Positions 24,575 through 39,705 of a stretch of DNA of 64,000 nucleotides are shown here, in pieces. Made by a program: the position numbers and the translations under genes. Within the stretch, counting starts at the first letter, position 1. Every line of letters begins with the position of its first letter. The notes below the pieces were generated by a model. It made no database searches. It worked only from the letters and a program-made list of their open reading frames with translations, and was not told where the DNA came from. The DNA comes from Rapana venosa (Eukaryota; Mollusca; Gastropoda; Neogastropoda; Muricidae), in the NCBI GenBank assembly GCA_028751875.1, contig CM054158.1, positions 14,669,601-14,733,600 of the forward strand, written 5' to 3'.

Positions 24575-27500
24575 TGGAGGCAGAGAGCATCAGAGACTGA
24601 GATGGAGGTAGGGAGACAGACAATGTTTATGAACTAAGTGCAGATAGGGAGACAGACATTCTTTATGAACAAAGTGGAGATAGGGAGACAGACATTCTTT
24701 AGTTAAGTGGAGATAGGGAGACAGACATTCTTTATGAACGAAGTGGAGATAGGGAGACATACATTCTTTAGCTAAGTGGAGATAGGGAGACAGACATTCT
24801 TTATGAACTAAGTGGAGGTAGGGAGACAGACATTCTTTATGAACTAAGTGGAGATAGGGAGACAGACATTCTTTATGAACTAAGTGGAGGTAGGGAGACA
24901 GACATTCTTTATGAACTAAGTGGAGGTAGGGAGACGGACATTCTTTATGAACTAAGTGGAGGTAGGGAGACAGACATTCTTTATGAACTAAGTGGAGATA
25001 GGGAGACAGACATTCTTTATGAACTAAGTGGAGGTAGGGAGACAGACATTCTTTATGAACTAAGTGGAGGTAGGGAGACAGACATTCTTTATGAACTAAG
25101 TGGAGATAGGGAGACAGACATTCTTTATGAACTAAGTGGAGATAGGGAGACAGACATTCTTTATGAACTAAGTGGAGATAGGGAGACAGACATTCTTTAT
25201 GAACTAAGTGGAGGTAGGGAGACAGACATTCTGTAGCTAAGTGGAGATAGGGAGACAGACATTCTTTAGCTAAGTGGAGATAGGGAGACAGACATTCTTT
25301 ATGAACTAAGTGGAGGTAGGGAGACAGACATTCTTTATGAACTAAGTGGAGATAGGGAGACAGACATTCTTTATGAACTAAGTGGAGGTAGGGAGACAGA
25401 CATTCTTTATGAACTAAGTGGAGGTAGGGAGAGGACATTCTTTATGAACTAAGTGGAGGTAGGGAGACAGACATTCTTTATGAACTAAGTGGAGATAGGG
25501 AGACAGACATTCTTTATGAACTAAGTGGAGATAGGGAGACAGACATTCTTTATGAACTAAGTGGAGGTAGGGAGACAGACATTCTTTATGAACTAAGTGG
25601 AGGTAGGGAGACGGACATTCTTTAGGAACTAAGTGGAGATAGGGAGACAGACATTCTGTAGCTAAGTGGAGATGGGGAGACAGACATTCTGTAGCTAAGT
25701 GGAGATGGGGAGACAGACATTCTGTAGCTAAGTGCAGATTGGGGGACAGACATTCTGTAGCTAAGTGCAGATAGGGGGACAGACATTCTGTAGCTAAGTG
25801 CAGATAGGGGGACAGACATTCTGTAGCTAAGTGCAGTTAGGGAGACAGATATTCATGAGCGAAATGATGAGTGCATTAAGCATTGCAGTGGAATGATTGA
25901 CTGCTGCACGGTGTGTTGTGTTGTCACAGATTTTGTTACCAGACCTTTTGTCAGCGGATTACGCCTTTCCCCCATCACCGCGAAAGGTGTCGCAGGCAGT
26001 CCAGAGAGTGAGTTTGATTTCTAATACCTTCTTGTCTTCTGTGTTATGTATAGGTTTTGTTTTTGTTTTACTTTCTTTTGTTTTGTCTGTTGTTTGTTAA
26101 ATATGTTGTTGTTTTTCTTCCAGTGATTATTTTTCTGTTGGTTTTTTTTCCTTCTTCTCTCTCTGTCTGTCTATCTCTGTGTTGTTGTTTGTTGTTGCTG
26201 TCTGTGCCCATTTCCACCCTTTCTCAGTCTCTCTTTTTCTTTCTGTCTGTCTCTCTCAGTTTGTCAATCTCTTTGTTTTTCTTTCTCTGCAGCTCCATAC
26301 ACCATCTATTTTCTGTTTCTGTCTGTCTCTGTATGTGTCTGTGCTTTTCCTCTCTGTCTCTCATAGTATGTCTCTTTTTCTGTGTATGTGCGTGCGTGTG
26401 CACGCGCGCGTGTGTGTGTGTGTTTGTGCATGTGTTGTATTTGTGTGTGTGTGTGTCCATGCCTATAACTGTGTATGCTTGCATATATATGCGCTTAACA
26501 CAGTGAGTGTATACATCCATACTTTATAGTTTTCATCAATCGGAGACAATAATGATAATAATATATGGAATTTATATAGCGCTGAATGTTGTAAAGCAAA
26601 CGGATCAAAGCGCTTAATGATGAAACTTGAAGTGAACAACAACAACTGTGTTGCAGGACAAGGAAATCCGCGCAGTGTTCATCCGCATGTTTGCAGAGTT
26701 GTTCACAGGGTACCGGTCCAGCCTCACCCTCATCCGCATCCACCCTGAACCCTTCATCACCTTCCACAAGGTCAGTCAGCATTTTTTTTATTTACTTATT
26801 TATTCTTTTATATTAATGATAATAATATATGGAATTTATATAGCGCTGTATCTTGTAGAAAAACAAACAAATCGAAGCGCTTGCACTCAAATCATTTACA
26901 CGCATGCGGATATTGAGGATAATGGAATAAGCACTCATGTGCTTTTTTTACATTCAGTCCCCGTGTGTATGGGGTTTTGTAAATTTTGTCATCTGTTCCC
27001 ATTGGCATATGATGACCTACTCTTTTGAAAAGATGCCTCTGAGTCTGTGTGTGTGGTGTGTGTTGTGTGTGTGTGTGTGCGCGCGTGAGCATGCATGTGT
27101 GCTTGCGTGCATGCATGTGTGTGTTGCGTGCGTGTGTGTGTGTGTGTTGCGTGCGTGCGTGTGTACGTGTGTGATTCCCAGGTGGGATGAGTGAGACAGA
27201 ACGCATATTCTGTGTGACCTCTAGGGCGAAAACCTGGGGAATGCTGAAAACGTACATGTGTACATAACCTACCTGTATGCTGTGTGTGGACGTAACCATG
27301 TGATGTGTGTGCTGGGTGTTGCAGGCTCACTTTCTGGGTCAGCGGGGGATGGTGGAGGACCAGTTTGTCATTCGGGTGTTGGAGGGCATGGGGTTCAGCG
27401 CCTTTGTGGCGGAGAGAGGCCCCCCGTACAGAGTCTGTGATATCTTCGATGAGGTTAGTATCTATTTATTTCATTTATTTATTTCTTTATTTATTCTTTT

Positions 27501-27853
27501 ATATCGAGGATAATGGAATAAGCGCTCATGTGCTTTTTTACATCCAGTCCCCATGTGTGTGCGGTTTTGTAAATTTTATCGTCTGTTTCCACCGGCACAC
27601 AGTGGCCTACTCTTCCAAAAAGCGGAACAGGATTTAACATGTGCGCATGCATTCGAAAACGGGGCCTCGGTTTATAGTCTCATTCGAAGGTATCCTTGGG
27701 ATACGTGCACTTGCACACATGCATGCAAGGGCACGTGTGTGCATACATGTGCAAAAGCATGCACATAAGCATGCTTACACACACATGCATGTACGTGTGT
27801 GAGCATGAGCGTACACATATGCATGCAAGCACACACACACACACACACACACA

Positions 27854-27941
<88 letters not shown>

Positions 27942-30900
27942 CTGTCTGTTTGTCTCTCTTTCTCTCTCTCTATCACACACACACACACACACACACACAC
28001 GCTTCAAGATGTAATTAGCCTTTGACCCCTCTAGGGGCATGGAGGATTTCAGTAAATAAAATGAACTATATCAACTATAATTTGTATCAACAAAAACAGT
28101 TACAACACTGCATGTGACAGAAATAGAAATGTTGTCAACCTTCTCATCAGTTGCATGCAGCAACTTTACTTGACTAAAAATGTGAATGCACTAACTGACT
28201 GACTGACTAAATGAGCTACATAGCCGTAAGGTTACAGTACAAATTTCTGCAGTTGGGGTGGCTTTTTGCCATTGGAAAAGGAGAGCAGAACTAATATTTG
28301 GATATTGTTCGTGTTTCAGGTGTACGCCACAATGCCGGACCAACTCCGAGTGGAGCAGTCGGATCCGGAGAAACTGGCGGAGCACATAAAGGACCTGGCC
28401 CACCAACTCTACCTCAATGTAGGACACACTGTCAAGTTTTGTTTTCTTAGTAAAACAGTATGTATATATTCCCCCCCTCCCCTCCCCTCCTGAAGTATCA
28501 CCATTTTCTACTTTTGTAATACAGATTTTGTTGTTGTTGTAATTTGTTTTGTTTGTGGTTGGTTCTTTCTTTCTTTCTTTCTTTTAAAAAAACCCAAAAA
28601 ATTCCTATTCTCTTCTAATTTTTGCTTTGCTATTAGTTCTGGTTGAAGAAAAATTGTTTTTTTTCCTTTTTTTTCTAGGTTTTGTTATATAATGTCTCTT
28701 TTGTTTTCAGTTTTATAGGAACTATTCAAATGAACATGTGTAGTGGTGTGTGTGTGTGTGTGTGTGTGTAGGCACGAGCGTGTGCATATGTACTCTCCTG
28801 TGTGTACATGGACGGGCAAATAGGCAGGCAATCATATGTGAATGTTTCTTAGCACCAATTGTATTGATTGAATATAAAGTGATACATATCTTTATTTTTA
28901 ACATAAACTGATACATGTCTTTCTTTAGCTCCACAAAACGAAAAATACTGTATATCTAACTTGATATCATCTTGTATTCTTGCGACAGGAATGTCCGAAC
29001 CCCCAACCCTACGTGGCCAAGATCCCCAAGCCCACAGAGGGGGCCCACAGTCGCATCCACCAGCCCCCCTTCCCCACCCTCAACATGCGTCTGGTGCAAG
29101 ACATCATCGATGAAGGGATGATCAAGCACAACCTGAAGAACAAGTAAATAACTGTTGGAGATGTGGGTGTTTGAGTGTGAGGGTGTGCAAGTGGATGTGT
29201 GTGTGTGTGTTTGTTTATTCTTTTATTTCGAGGATAATGGAACAAGCACTCCTGTGTATTTTTACATCCAGTCCCCATGTGTATGCAGTTTTGTCATCCG
29301 TTCCCACCAGCACACTATGGCCTACTCTTTCGAAAAGCGGAACGGGTTTTAATAGTCTTATCCAATGGGGGGAGTGGAGTCAGTACTGATGTTAACTCCA
29401 GATGAAAAAATCTTCTTGAATGAGATTCGAACCCAGGTCAGCATGTTTCTTTGCATCAGTTGCATCGTGTGTGTGTGCGGGCGTGTGTGCACACGCTCGC
29501 ACGTGTGCGTTTGAGTGAATGAGTGAGTGAGATAGAGGGAGAGAGAGAGAGATGTGAGTGTGTGTGTGTGTCCGTGCGTGTGTGTGTGCCTGTATTTCTG
29601 TGTGAAATCTGTTGTGTCTTTATCAGTGTTTCTGCTCATGAGTCTATAACTCATAATTTCAACCTTCCCCCTACCCACTTCTCACCACCACCTTTTCAAA
29701 TTTCCTTTCTCGCAGTACTGCAATCATGGATGACAAGATTTCTATGCTTTCTATAAATTCAGTCATTCAGTTTTAATACAAAGCCTGTATGCATGTCCAC
29801 ACAGACTGGCCAATATTCGGCCGTCCCAGATGCGCATCGTTCCCATGGGCCCGCCTATCACGTCAGCATCGGAGAGACAGAGGATGGAGGAGAACAACGC
29901 TCGACGGCTGGAGGTTCTTCGCAACTGCGTCAGCTTCATCTTCGACAACAGGATCTCTGATGCCAGAATTGTGAGTGTGCTGCTATGCGGGTGTGGGGTG
30001 TGTTTGGGATGGGGGAGTAATATGTTTTGGAAAAAATTTTTTACTTTTATTTTGAGGATAATTGAATAAGCATGTATGGGCTTTTTTTTCCCTATCCAGT
30101 CCGTGTGTCCATGCTGTTTTGTAAAATTGTTCATACGTAGACACAAATGGCCTACTTTTCTGAAAGGCAGAACAGGTTTGAACACGCGCTGCAGTGTCTG
30201 TGTGTATGAATATTTATATCCTGTTTATCTAGTCCCTGTGTATAGATGGTTTTGTAAATTTTGTCATACTCTGTCGTATGTTGGCACAAATGGCCTATTC
30301 TTCCAAAAGGCAGAATAGGTTTTAACATGTGCTTCAGTGCCTGTGTGTGTGAATATCTATATCCTGTTCATACATATTACATTCACTGTGACATCATATG
30401 AACCGACCTAGCTGTGTGCGTTCGTCTGTAAAAAAAAAAAAGTTCAGTCTCGCACCAAGAATTGTAGGATGTGATGTGTGTGTTTGTGTATGGGTGTGTG
30501 TGTGTGTGGTATGGGGGTATATGGGTGTGTGTGTGTGTGAGTGTGACAGCAAAAATTCCAATAAAAATAGGAATCAGATTTTTTCTTGACGACCGCAAGG
30601 ATGACTTCATAATGGCCAGTGGCTTTTGTGATAGACACTTTCTCTTTTGTGACATGTTCCAGTAAAAAATATCCATGAATTTTATGTAAGTGTGCTGTAA
30701 AAGTCCAGGACGTGCATGTGTTAAGGAAGATAGAAATAACTAGTGCACACAGCAGTTTCAGTTTTGAGATGGCAGTAAAAAGCAAAAATTGTGTATTTCT
30801 GTTTTGTCATTTTAATTTGTTAGAGTTGTGTTGTTGTTAAAACTATGGCAGTCCTAACATCACAAATATAGCACAGCTATGGCATGTTACAGAGTATAGA

Positions 30901-32217
30901 TTTCAAACATCCTCCAGTCAAAGGGGAAATACTTAGGCAAGCATTTCTCTTGTCAAGAGTTCTTTCCCTTCAACTGTTATACTTGATCAGCGGTGGCCAA
31001 ATTCATTTTAGCAATCAATATGCATCAGTCTCAGACTGGATTTTTCCAGAAAGGAATCCAGCACAAAAGGATTTTCTTTCAATTAAAAAAAAAGGGGGGG
31101 GGGGGGGGGGGGGGGGGGACAAATTTTAACTTTGAAACTGATTCCTGAGGTTCAGGACACTTTACTGTATATTGTTTTTGTTGGGCTTTTTGGGTTTTTT
31201 TTTGTGTGGTTGGTTTTTGGATGAGCTGAGGGATATTTGTTGTACCTTTCACTCTGTCTTTCTGTGTGATGCACAGATCTTTCCAGCGGTGCTGCTGGCC
31301 CTGAAGAGTCGGGTGGCTCGTCTGGCGCTGACCCAGGAGCTGAGTCACCACGTGCACGCCAACAAAGCCATGCTGGAGCCCCAGCAGTTTGATCTCGTCG
31401 TGCGTCTGCTCAACTCCGCGCTTCAGGTATGAAGTAACTCTCTCTTTTTCTGTTTGTTCTGTCTGTGTCTCTGTCTGTCTGTCTGTCTGTCTCTGTCTCT
31501 TCCTCTGTCTCTCTCTCATTCTCTATCTCTCTCTGTCTCTGGTAACCAACATGTCTCTTTGTTTTCTCCAGCCTTTTGTGTGAACTGAGAAATACTTTAG
31601 TAAAAGTACATGAGTAAAAGGTAAAGGTGTCCCAAAACCTATGAGGTTGTAGGGGGTTGTAGACCTCAGCTTGTCTAGGGGTCAGCATATTGAGGGCGGC
31701 GCCCATCTCCTCTCCCTCGCTGCTTTACCTTCCCTGACCCTAAAGAGGGCAGGTACCCATTTACAGCTGGGTGAACTGGGGAGACTGAGCTGAAGCCAAG
31801 GCGCGCAAACGGTCACCCATCCACTTGGTAACCCTGCTTGATGCTGCTTAACGTTGGCTTGGGGAAAGCGAGTGCTCTGACCACTGAGCTATCCCGTCCC
31901 CCTTTCATGTATTATAAGGGGGGACATGTGTGTATAAAGTACATGTATTGTTGTTATTATTATTGTTTTAAGTCCTTCGGATGAGACTATAAACCGAGGC
32001 CCCGTGTGCGAATGCATGCAGAACATCTTGTGCACACATTAAATCCTGTTCTGCTGTTCGAAAGAGTAGGTCATTGTGTGCCGGTCGGAACAGATGACAA
32101 AATTAAAAAAACCGCATACACACACATAAATAAAATAATTATAAAAAATAAATAAAAATGTCATCTAAGCGCTTTGATTTGTTGCTTTACAAGATTCAGC
32201 GCTATATAAATTCCATG

Positions 32218-32250
<33 letters not shown>

Positions 32251-35200
32251 CATTATTATTATTATTATTATTTTCAGAACGAATCTAACATGGATGAGAA
32301 TGGTGTGGCTTACAACATCCTTCCCCTGGCTACAGCGTTCTGTCGGGTGAGTTATGTGTGTGTGTGTGTGTGTGCGTGCGTGCATGTGTTGTGTGTGCTC
32401 GTGTGTTTGCGTGTGTACACATGTGTGCATGCATGCATATATGTTTACATTCATGCATGTTCAAGCATGTGTGCACGTACATGTGAGGGTGTGCATGCAT
32501 GTGTGCATCCATGTATGTACTTACATTCAAAGTGACAATGTTGGTCTTACGTTTGTTCTTTGCATGTGAAGGTACCAGGCCGTGTGTCTCAGGCAAGTTT
32601 AAAGATGTGTTAGGCAAGATGGTTTGGGCAAGTAAAGATGTCTTGGGCAAGTTTAAAGATGTGTTAGGCAAGATTGTTTGGGCAAGGTAGAGATGTCTTG
32701 GGCAAGTTTAAAGATGGCAAGATGGTTTGGGAAAGTTAAAGATGTCTTGGGTAAATTAAAAATGTTTTGGGCAAGGTAAAGATGTCTTGGGCAAGTTTAA
32801 AAATATGTAAGGCAAGATGTTTTGAGCAAGTTAAAGATATGTTAGGCCAGATGTTTTGGGAAAGTTAAAGATGTCTTGGGTATGGTAAAGATGTCTTGGG
32901 CAAGGTAAAGATAAGTAAAGATGTCTTGGGAAAGTTAAATATAAGTTAGGCAAGATGTTTTGGGCAAGTCAAAGATGTTTTGTGCTAGTCAAAGATGTTT
33001 TGGGCAAGTTAAAGATATGTTAAGCAAGATGTTTTGGGAAAGTCAGAGATTTTTTGGGCAAGTGAAAAATGTCTTGGACGAGTTTAGATGTGTCAAGTCC
33101 AAGATGTCTTGGACAAATTAAAGGTGTTTTGGGCAAGTTAAAGATGTTTTAGGCAAGTTAAGGATGTTTTGAGGAAGTTAAAAATGTTAGGCACGATGTT
33201 TTGGGCAAGTCAAAGATTAAGACAGTTAAGTCAAAGACATTTTGGGCAAGTAAAGATGTCTCAAGTAAGTAAATGCTGGGCTAGTTAAAGATGTTTTGGA
33301 CAAGTTAGAGGTGTCATGGGCAAACTAAACATGTCATGGGCACACTAAAGATGTCATGGGCATGCTAAAGATGCCATGAGCAAGTTAGAGATGTCATGGG
33401 CAAGTTAAAGATGTCATGGGCTAGTTACAACAAATCCTATTTGTCCCTCCTCCAAGTGATACCAACAACCAATTGTCAGACAATTCAGTGATGGATTATA
33501 ATTCTCTCTCTGTGTTGTTGGCGTTGCAGAAGCTGTGCACAGGGGTGATCCAGTTCTCCTACACCTGCATCCAGGACCACGCGGTGTGGGGCAGCCTGTC
33601 CTTCTGGGAGCAGGCCTTCTACCAGGACGTGCAGAAGCAGATCCGCCAGCTCTACCTGCCCCAGTACGAAGAACACCTGGTGACGGAGAAAGCCAAAGAG
33701 GGCACCCGCAGCCCCCTCTCTCCTAGAGAGGTAGGGTTCGACTTGACTGCTGTTTTAGATTTTTGACTAATGGTTTTATCGGTGTTGTGAGAGAGAGCAG
33801 GGATTGTCAGATGTCACAGTGGGGGAAAAAAAAAGACAGTTGTATGGGTCTGTTGCAATGGGAATAACATAGTGTCATGTTGAGAAATGGTTGTTATATG
33901 AGTGTGTCGTCAAAGGGCATGAACAACTCACTAATCACATTGAAAAACGACTGTTACAACGGATGTTTTGTCCCATATTGGGAACAACACAATGTTACTG
34001 CAGTATACTCCCCCTGTCTCATACACTTGTTTTGTCATGCAATAACATGATGTCTTCATGAAAACTACTAAACCTGCTGTGTGGCTGTGTGATCTCAGAA
34101 CGGGGACAACTCTGTGTCTTGGAGTCGACCGTCGTCAGCCAACTCGGATGGCAGAAAGTCCACGCCTGTACCTCTGAAGCCTCGAGAGATTGGGGCCTTG
34201 GAGATTGCTGCTGAACAGGTGAGGAGGCTCATTACCAGATCCTCACATTTTTTTCCCTACCTGCCATTCTGAATGATATGATTCAACTTGTCCAGTCCTT
34301 GCAGTTGTTTCTTACTGCTACTCTGAATTATAGAATCTATCTTGGTCCTTGCGGTATTTCTGTCACTGTCAATGGTTTTATATAACCATTCTGGTCCTTG
34401 AAGTTTTTTCTGTTATTGTGAATGATAGAATTGAATCATTCTTGTCCTTGCAATTTTTTGCTATCATGAATGATAGAATTTAATCATTCTGGTCCTTGTG
34501 TTTCTGTTATTGAGAATGATTAAATTTAATGATTCCAGTCCTCACAGTTTTTCCTGTCATCTTGAATGATGAAATTGAATGTTTCCAGTCCTCGCAGTTT
34601 TTCAACCCATTTTAAATGATAACCTTGAAGTACACCGGTCCTCATTGTTTGTCTGTCCTATGAAGGTCCTCACAGTTTTTGTCTGCCACTGTAGACGATA
34701 CATTTCAACTTGTATATTTCACATTCTGGTTCTTCATTTTTCTCCCATTATAACTGATAATTTCTTATCCAGTCTTCCGTTTTCTGCCCCTTTGAATGAC
34801 TCACAAACAACAAAATCGAACAGTTTCAGTCCTCATGATTGATACGTTGTCGTGATTTTTGCGGCCACAGCTGCGAGTGTGGCCGACAGTGACGCGCAGC
34901 CAGCAAGAGGAAGCGGAGAACAATGAAGAGTCGACGGTGTTCAGTCAGGCCATCCACTACGCCAACCGCATGGTCTACCTCCGTGTACCCCTGGACGCCA
35001 GCCGCTCTCCCCGATCAGCCACCCACTTCGACGGAGAAAACAGCAGCACTGTCACTCCCAGGTAAGGGAGAAGTGGAACGAACAAATGAACGTGTGACTG
35101 ATGCTACAGCAGAGTGGTTAAGACCGTTTGATTTCAATCCATGAAGTTATATCTCGGCATTGGCATCTGGTGAATTAAGGTTGGGAATTTTTATGATCTC

Positions 35201-36544
35201 CCAGGTCAACTTTAAGTGTAGACCTGCCAGTGCTTTCATTTCCTTTGTGTGCATATATATAAATGTATTATTATTAATATTATTATTATTATTATTATTA
35301 TTATCAGATTTAATGTTTTCCTGTCCTCGCAGGGTTGTTTTTTTCTGCCATTCTGAAGGAAAGGATGAAATTGAATGTTTCCAGTCCTCACAGTTTTCCA
35401 ACCTATTGTAAATGATAAACTTGATTCCAGTCTTGAGTTAATATTTGTATTTTTGGATGAGTGCTTGTATTTTTGGATGAGCAGAAGTATTTTGGATGAA
35501 TGCTTGTACTTTTCTTTTTTTTGGGGGGGAGGGGGGATGAGTGCTTGTTTTTGTTGTTGTTTTTTTTGGGGGTGGGGGTGGATGAGTGCTTGCATCAGTG
35601 CTTGTTTTGAGTTTTTGTTGATTTGGGGTTTTTTTGTTTTTTGGGATGAGTGCTTGTATATTATGGATGAGTGCTTGTATTTTAGATGAATGCTAGTCTT
35701 TTGGGTGGGTGCTTGTATTTTGGACGAGTGCTAGTCTCTTTGGATGAGAACTAGTATGTGGGATTTGTACTTGTAATTTTGGGTGAGTGCTAGTGTTATG
35801 GATGAGTGCTTATTATTTTGGATGAATGCTAGTATCCTGTCAGTGTCATTGGTTGCGATGGCTAATGCCAAACTTGGTGATGCCAACAGGCAGGCTAGCA
35901 TTATGAAGGAGTGCTGGTATTAATGGAGCAACACATACAGATCAAACTTAAAAACAAAATGTACATGTCTTATTCTCTCCGAACACTGCCAATAACACAT
36001 AACTGATCAGCCAGTCCTTTTACAGCATCGGAGAGAGCGACAGCTACGATGCAGAAAGCGGCTTCGACGAGACGGAACCCACAGATGTGGCGACCTCGGT
36101 GACCAAGTTTGTGACCCGCTTTGTGGACAAAGTGTGTGCGGAGGGCGGGGTGACCTCTGAACACATCAAGTCCTTACATCAGATGGTGCCAGGTGAGATA
36201 GAGAAGAATAAGATAAAAAGAAAGAATGAAGTCTTGCAGGAATGGGTGGTAGTTATTAGAATGTGAATGAATGGGGGTGGGGGATGGGTTGAGTGTGTGT
36301 TGTGTGGTGTTATGTTGTGTTGTGTGTGTGAGTGTGAGAGAGAGAGAGAGTCGAGGTAAGCGATTGTATATTTTAAGTTTTTTTATGTTAAGAGTTACAT
36401 CTTTCATGCCATGTACACTTGAGAGAAGTGCTCAACACTTTTGCTTCAGTTTCACACACAGACACACACAGACACGCACGCACACACACACACACACACA
36501 ACACACACACACACGCATGCACACACACACACACACCACACTCA

Positions 36545-36621
<77 letters not shown>

Positions 36622-39600
36622 CTTCCTCAGTTATTCCACACATAAAGCAGGTGAGAATGGTGTTTATATTTGTTTTCAGGTGTGATTGCCATGCACCTGG
36701 AAACCCTTGAAGCTGTCAGTAGAGAGAGCAAGAGGCTGCCTCCTATACAGAAGGTAGGTCATCTTCAGAAAAAAAATCAAATACTTAGTATATGTCTTCA
36801 TCTATACAGTGCGTGCTTGTGTGCATATGTGTGTGTATGTATGTATGTATGTATGTATGTATGTATTGATAAAATTAGGTAAGATGGATATGTATGTATA
36901 TATGTGTGTGTATGTATGTATCATCATCATTAGCCATTACACCCAGCGGTGTGTAGGGCAGCAACAAAGCGCTTCCACTCCTGCCTATTCTGGGCCAACC
37001 TAGTCACTGAACCCCAAGAGTGCTGCATGGCCTTCATCTCACTTTCTACAGTTCTTCTCCACGTTGCTTTTGGTCTTCCTTTCTTTCTCCTTCCTTCTGG
37101 GGTCCAGTGCAATGCTGTTCTTGCAATTGACTGTGGGTCTCTTCGGAGGATGTGCCCAATCCACTTCCCCCGTCTTCTGGTGATGATGGTTCCCATGTCT
37201 TCTTGCCTGCATCTCCGTAGTAGGTCTTCATTGGAGATCTTCTCTGGCCAAAAGATCCGGAGAATTCTTCGCAGGCATATGGTGTGGAAGGATCGAAGTT
37301 TGGTAAGATCCACTTCCGTCATCCTCCAGCACTCAGAACCATATAGGAGCGTAGACACAACACAGCTCTGGTATAGCTTCAGCTTGGTGTTGGTGCTGTA
37401 CTGAGTTGATCTCCAGATATTGTTCATCTCCCTAAACACATTCCTGGCCTTGCCCAGTCTGTTGTGGATGTCTTCTTTTGTGCCGCCCTCTGGTTTGATG
37501 ATGCTGCCAAGGTATGTGAACTTGTCTGTCTGGCGCAGGTCAGTTCCATTCACTTTCACAGGGGCTGGTGTGTTCAATTGAGCGACATTGTCTCCGTTTT
37601 CTTGGTGCTAATACGAAGCCCCACTTGCTGTCCGAATGTTTGGAGTCTGCTGGTCTTCTCCTGGATATGTTGGTGTGTGTGGGACAGCAGCGCCAGGTCA
37701 TCCGCAAAGTCAAGGTCGTCTAGTGTTGAGAACAGGCTCCAGCGAATCCCTCTTGGGGTGTCTTCTGTCGTCTTCCTCATCACCCAATCGATGGCCAGAT
37801 TGAAGAGAACTGCTGACATCACACATCCTTGTCTTACTCCAGTCTTGACTTCGAATATAGTGTTGCTATGGCCCACAGAGCATCTGAAGTTATCATAGAA
37901 GCTTTTGATAAGGTGTACCAGTTTCGATGGGATGCCATAGTGTCGAAGGATACTCCAAAGACTGTCTCTGTGTATGCTGTCAAATGCCTTTTCGAAGTCC
38001 ATAAAGTTCACATGTGTATGTATGTATGTATGTATAGATAAAATTAGATTAGATAAGATAAGATAGATATGTATATATGTGTGTGTATGTATGTATAGAT
38101 AAATTTAGGTAAGATAAGATAGATATGTATATATGTGTGTATATGTATGTATAGATAGATAAGATTAGATAAGATAAGATAGACATGCATACATGGTCCT
38201 CCATTGTGGTAGATGAAGAACAACCTAGCGCAGAGGGAGAGGGGAAGGGAGAAGATATGTTCAGAGAGTTGTTTTACATCTATTTGAGGGCCAGCTAGCC
38301 TTAGAGCATTGAGCTCGCAGTCTGACAGCCTGGCTTTGAGCCACCACCGTTTAAGGGGATCTTTCCCCCTGGAGTTAACATCAGCGCTGACTCCACTGCC
38401 CATAAAGTCCTGTGGGTGAGACTGTAAATCAAAGTGTTGTGTATGAAAACACACACACAGAACATCATGGGTATATGTTAAAACCCGTTTAGCCTTCCAG
38501 AAGAGTAGGCCAATGTATGCAGGTAGGAACAGATGACAAAATATCGAGAGAAAAATGCATGCACACTAATGTCGTGTTTAGGCATCCCCAAAGTTGGAAT
38601 ACATCTATGTAAATGGTGGGCAAAAATGGTTGCAAATGCACAAATCTCACCATTTTGGTGAACCTCATAGCACTAGCCAAAGAACGAAAAAAAAAAAAGG
38701 TCTTCAGTCACTGATATGTCCTTCGGATGAGACTATAAACCGTGTGTGCGAATGCATGCAGAACATCTTGTGCACACGTTAAATCCTGTTCCGCTTTTCG
38801 AAAGAGTAGGCCATTGTGTGCCAGTGGGAACAGATGACAAAATTTACAAAACCGCATACACACGGGGACTGGATTGAAAAAAAAAGCACATGAGTCCATC
38901 ATCCTCAAGAGAAAAAAAAAATCAAAAAAAATCTGAGCTCTTTGATTTGTTGCTTTACAAGATTCAGCACTATATAAATTCCATATATTATTATATGTAT
39001 GATCAGACATTAAACTTCATTTTGCCCCATTCCCCCATGGGAATTGTGCTAGGAATTCCCCCTTTTCTATCCCTCTCTTTCTTTCTGGCTTGTTTCTTTT
39101 CTTCCTGTCACCTCCTTGTCTATTTTCTGCCTTGTTGGTGCATTCTCCTGCCAACCCCCCCCCCGGAAAGACTTAAAAGATAACAGTCAGTTCTCTCCCG
39201 TGCCAAAGTTGGATGTGCTGGACCTGACTTGCGCCAGGCGCTTAACTGCAGCGCATCACAATTTCGCTTATTTGACAGACAACAGTAGCGTTCGAAGAAG
39301 ATTCTGTCCCGTTCCACCCATACCACTGCATGCACTGTCTGTGTGTTTCCAGCCCAAGATCCTGACGCCCACACTGCTGCCAGGAGAGGAGATCGTGATG
39401 GATGGACTGAGGGCCTACCTGCTGCCGGACGGGCGGGAGGAGGGGCTGGGGGGCAACCTGGGGGGCCCCTCCCTCATCCCGGCTGAGGGCGCCATCTTCC
39501 TGACCACCTACAGGGTCATCTTCAAGGGTACCCCCTGCGACCGCTTTGGTGAGTGGTTGTGGGTGGGATGTGGTTGTGGGATGGGTGGTGGGGTGGTGTG

Positions 39601-39649
39601 TTTGTATGAAAATTTGGATCTGAAATGTGTGACACTTAATAGTGTATTG

Positions 39650-39705
<56 letters not shown>

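Noticed and set aside
24590..25438. 282-codon open frame with a [12 protein letters not shown] repeat
   Set aside because: It is fully explained by a tandem repeat whose unit length is a multiple of three; no start context, splice sites or non-repeat coding sequence.
24600..25855. CRISPR-like array
   Set aside because: Repeats are contiguous without unique spacers, and the context is a eukaryotic intron.
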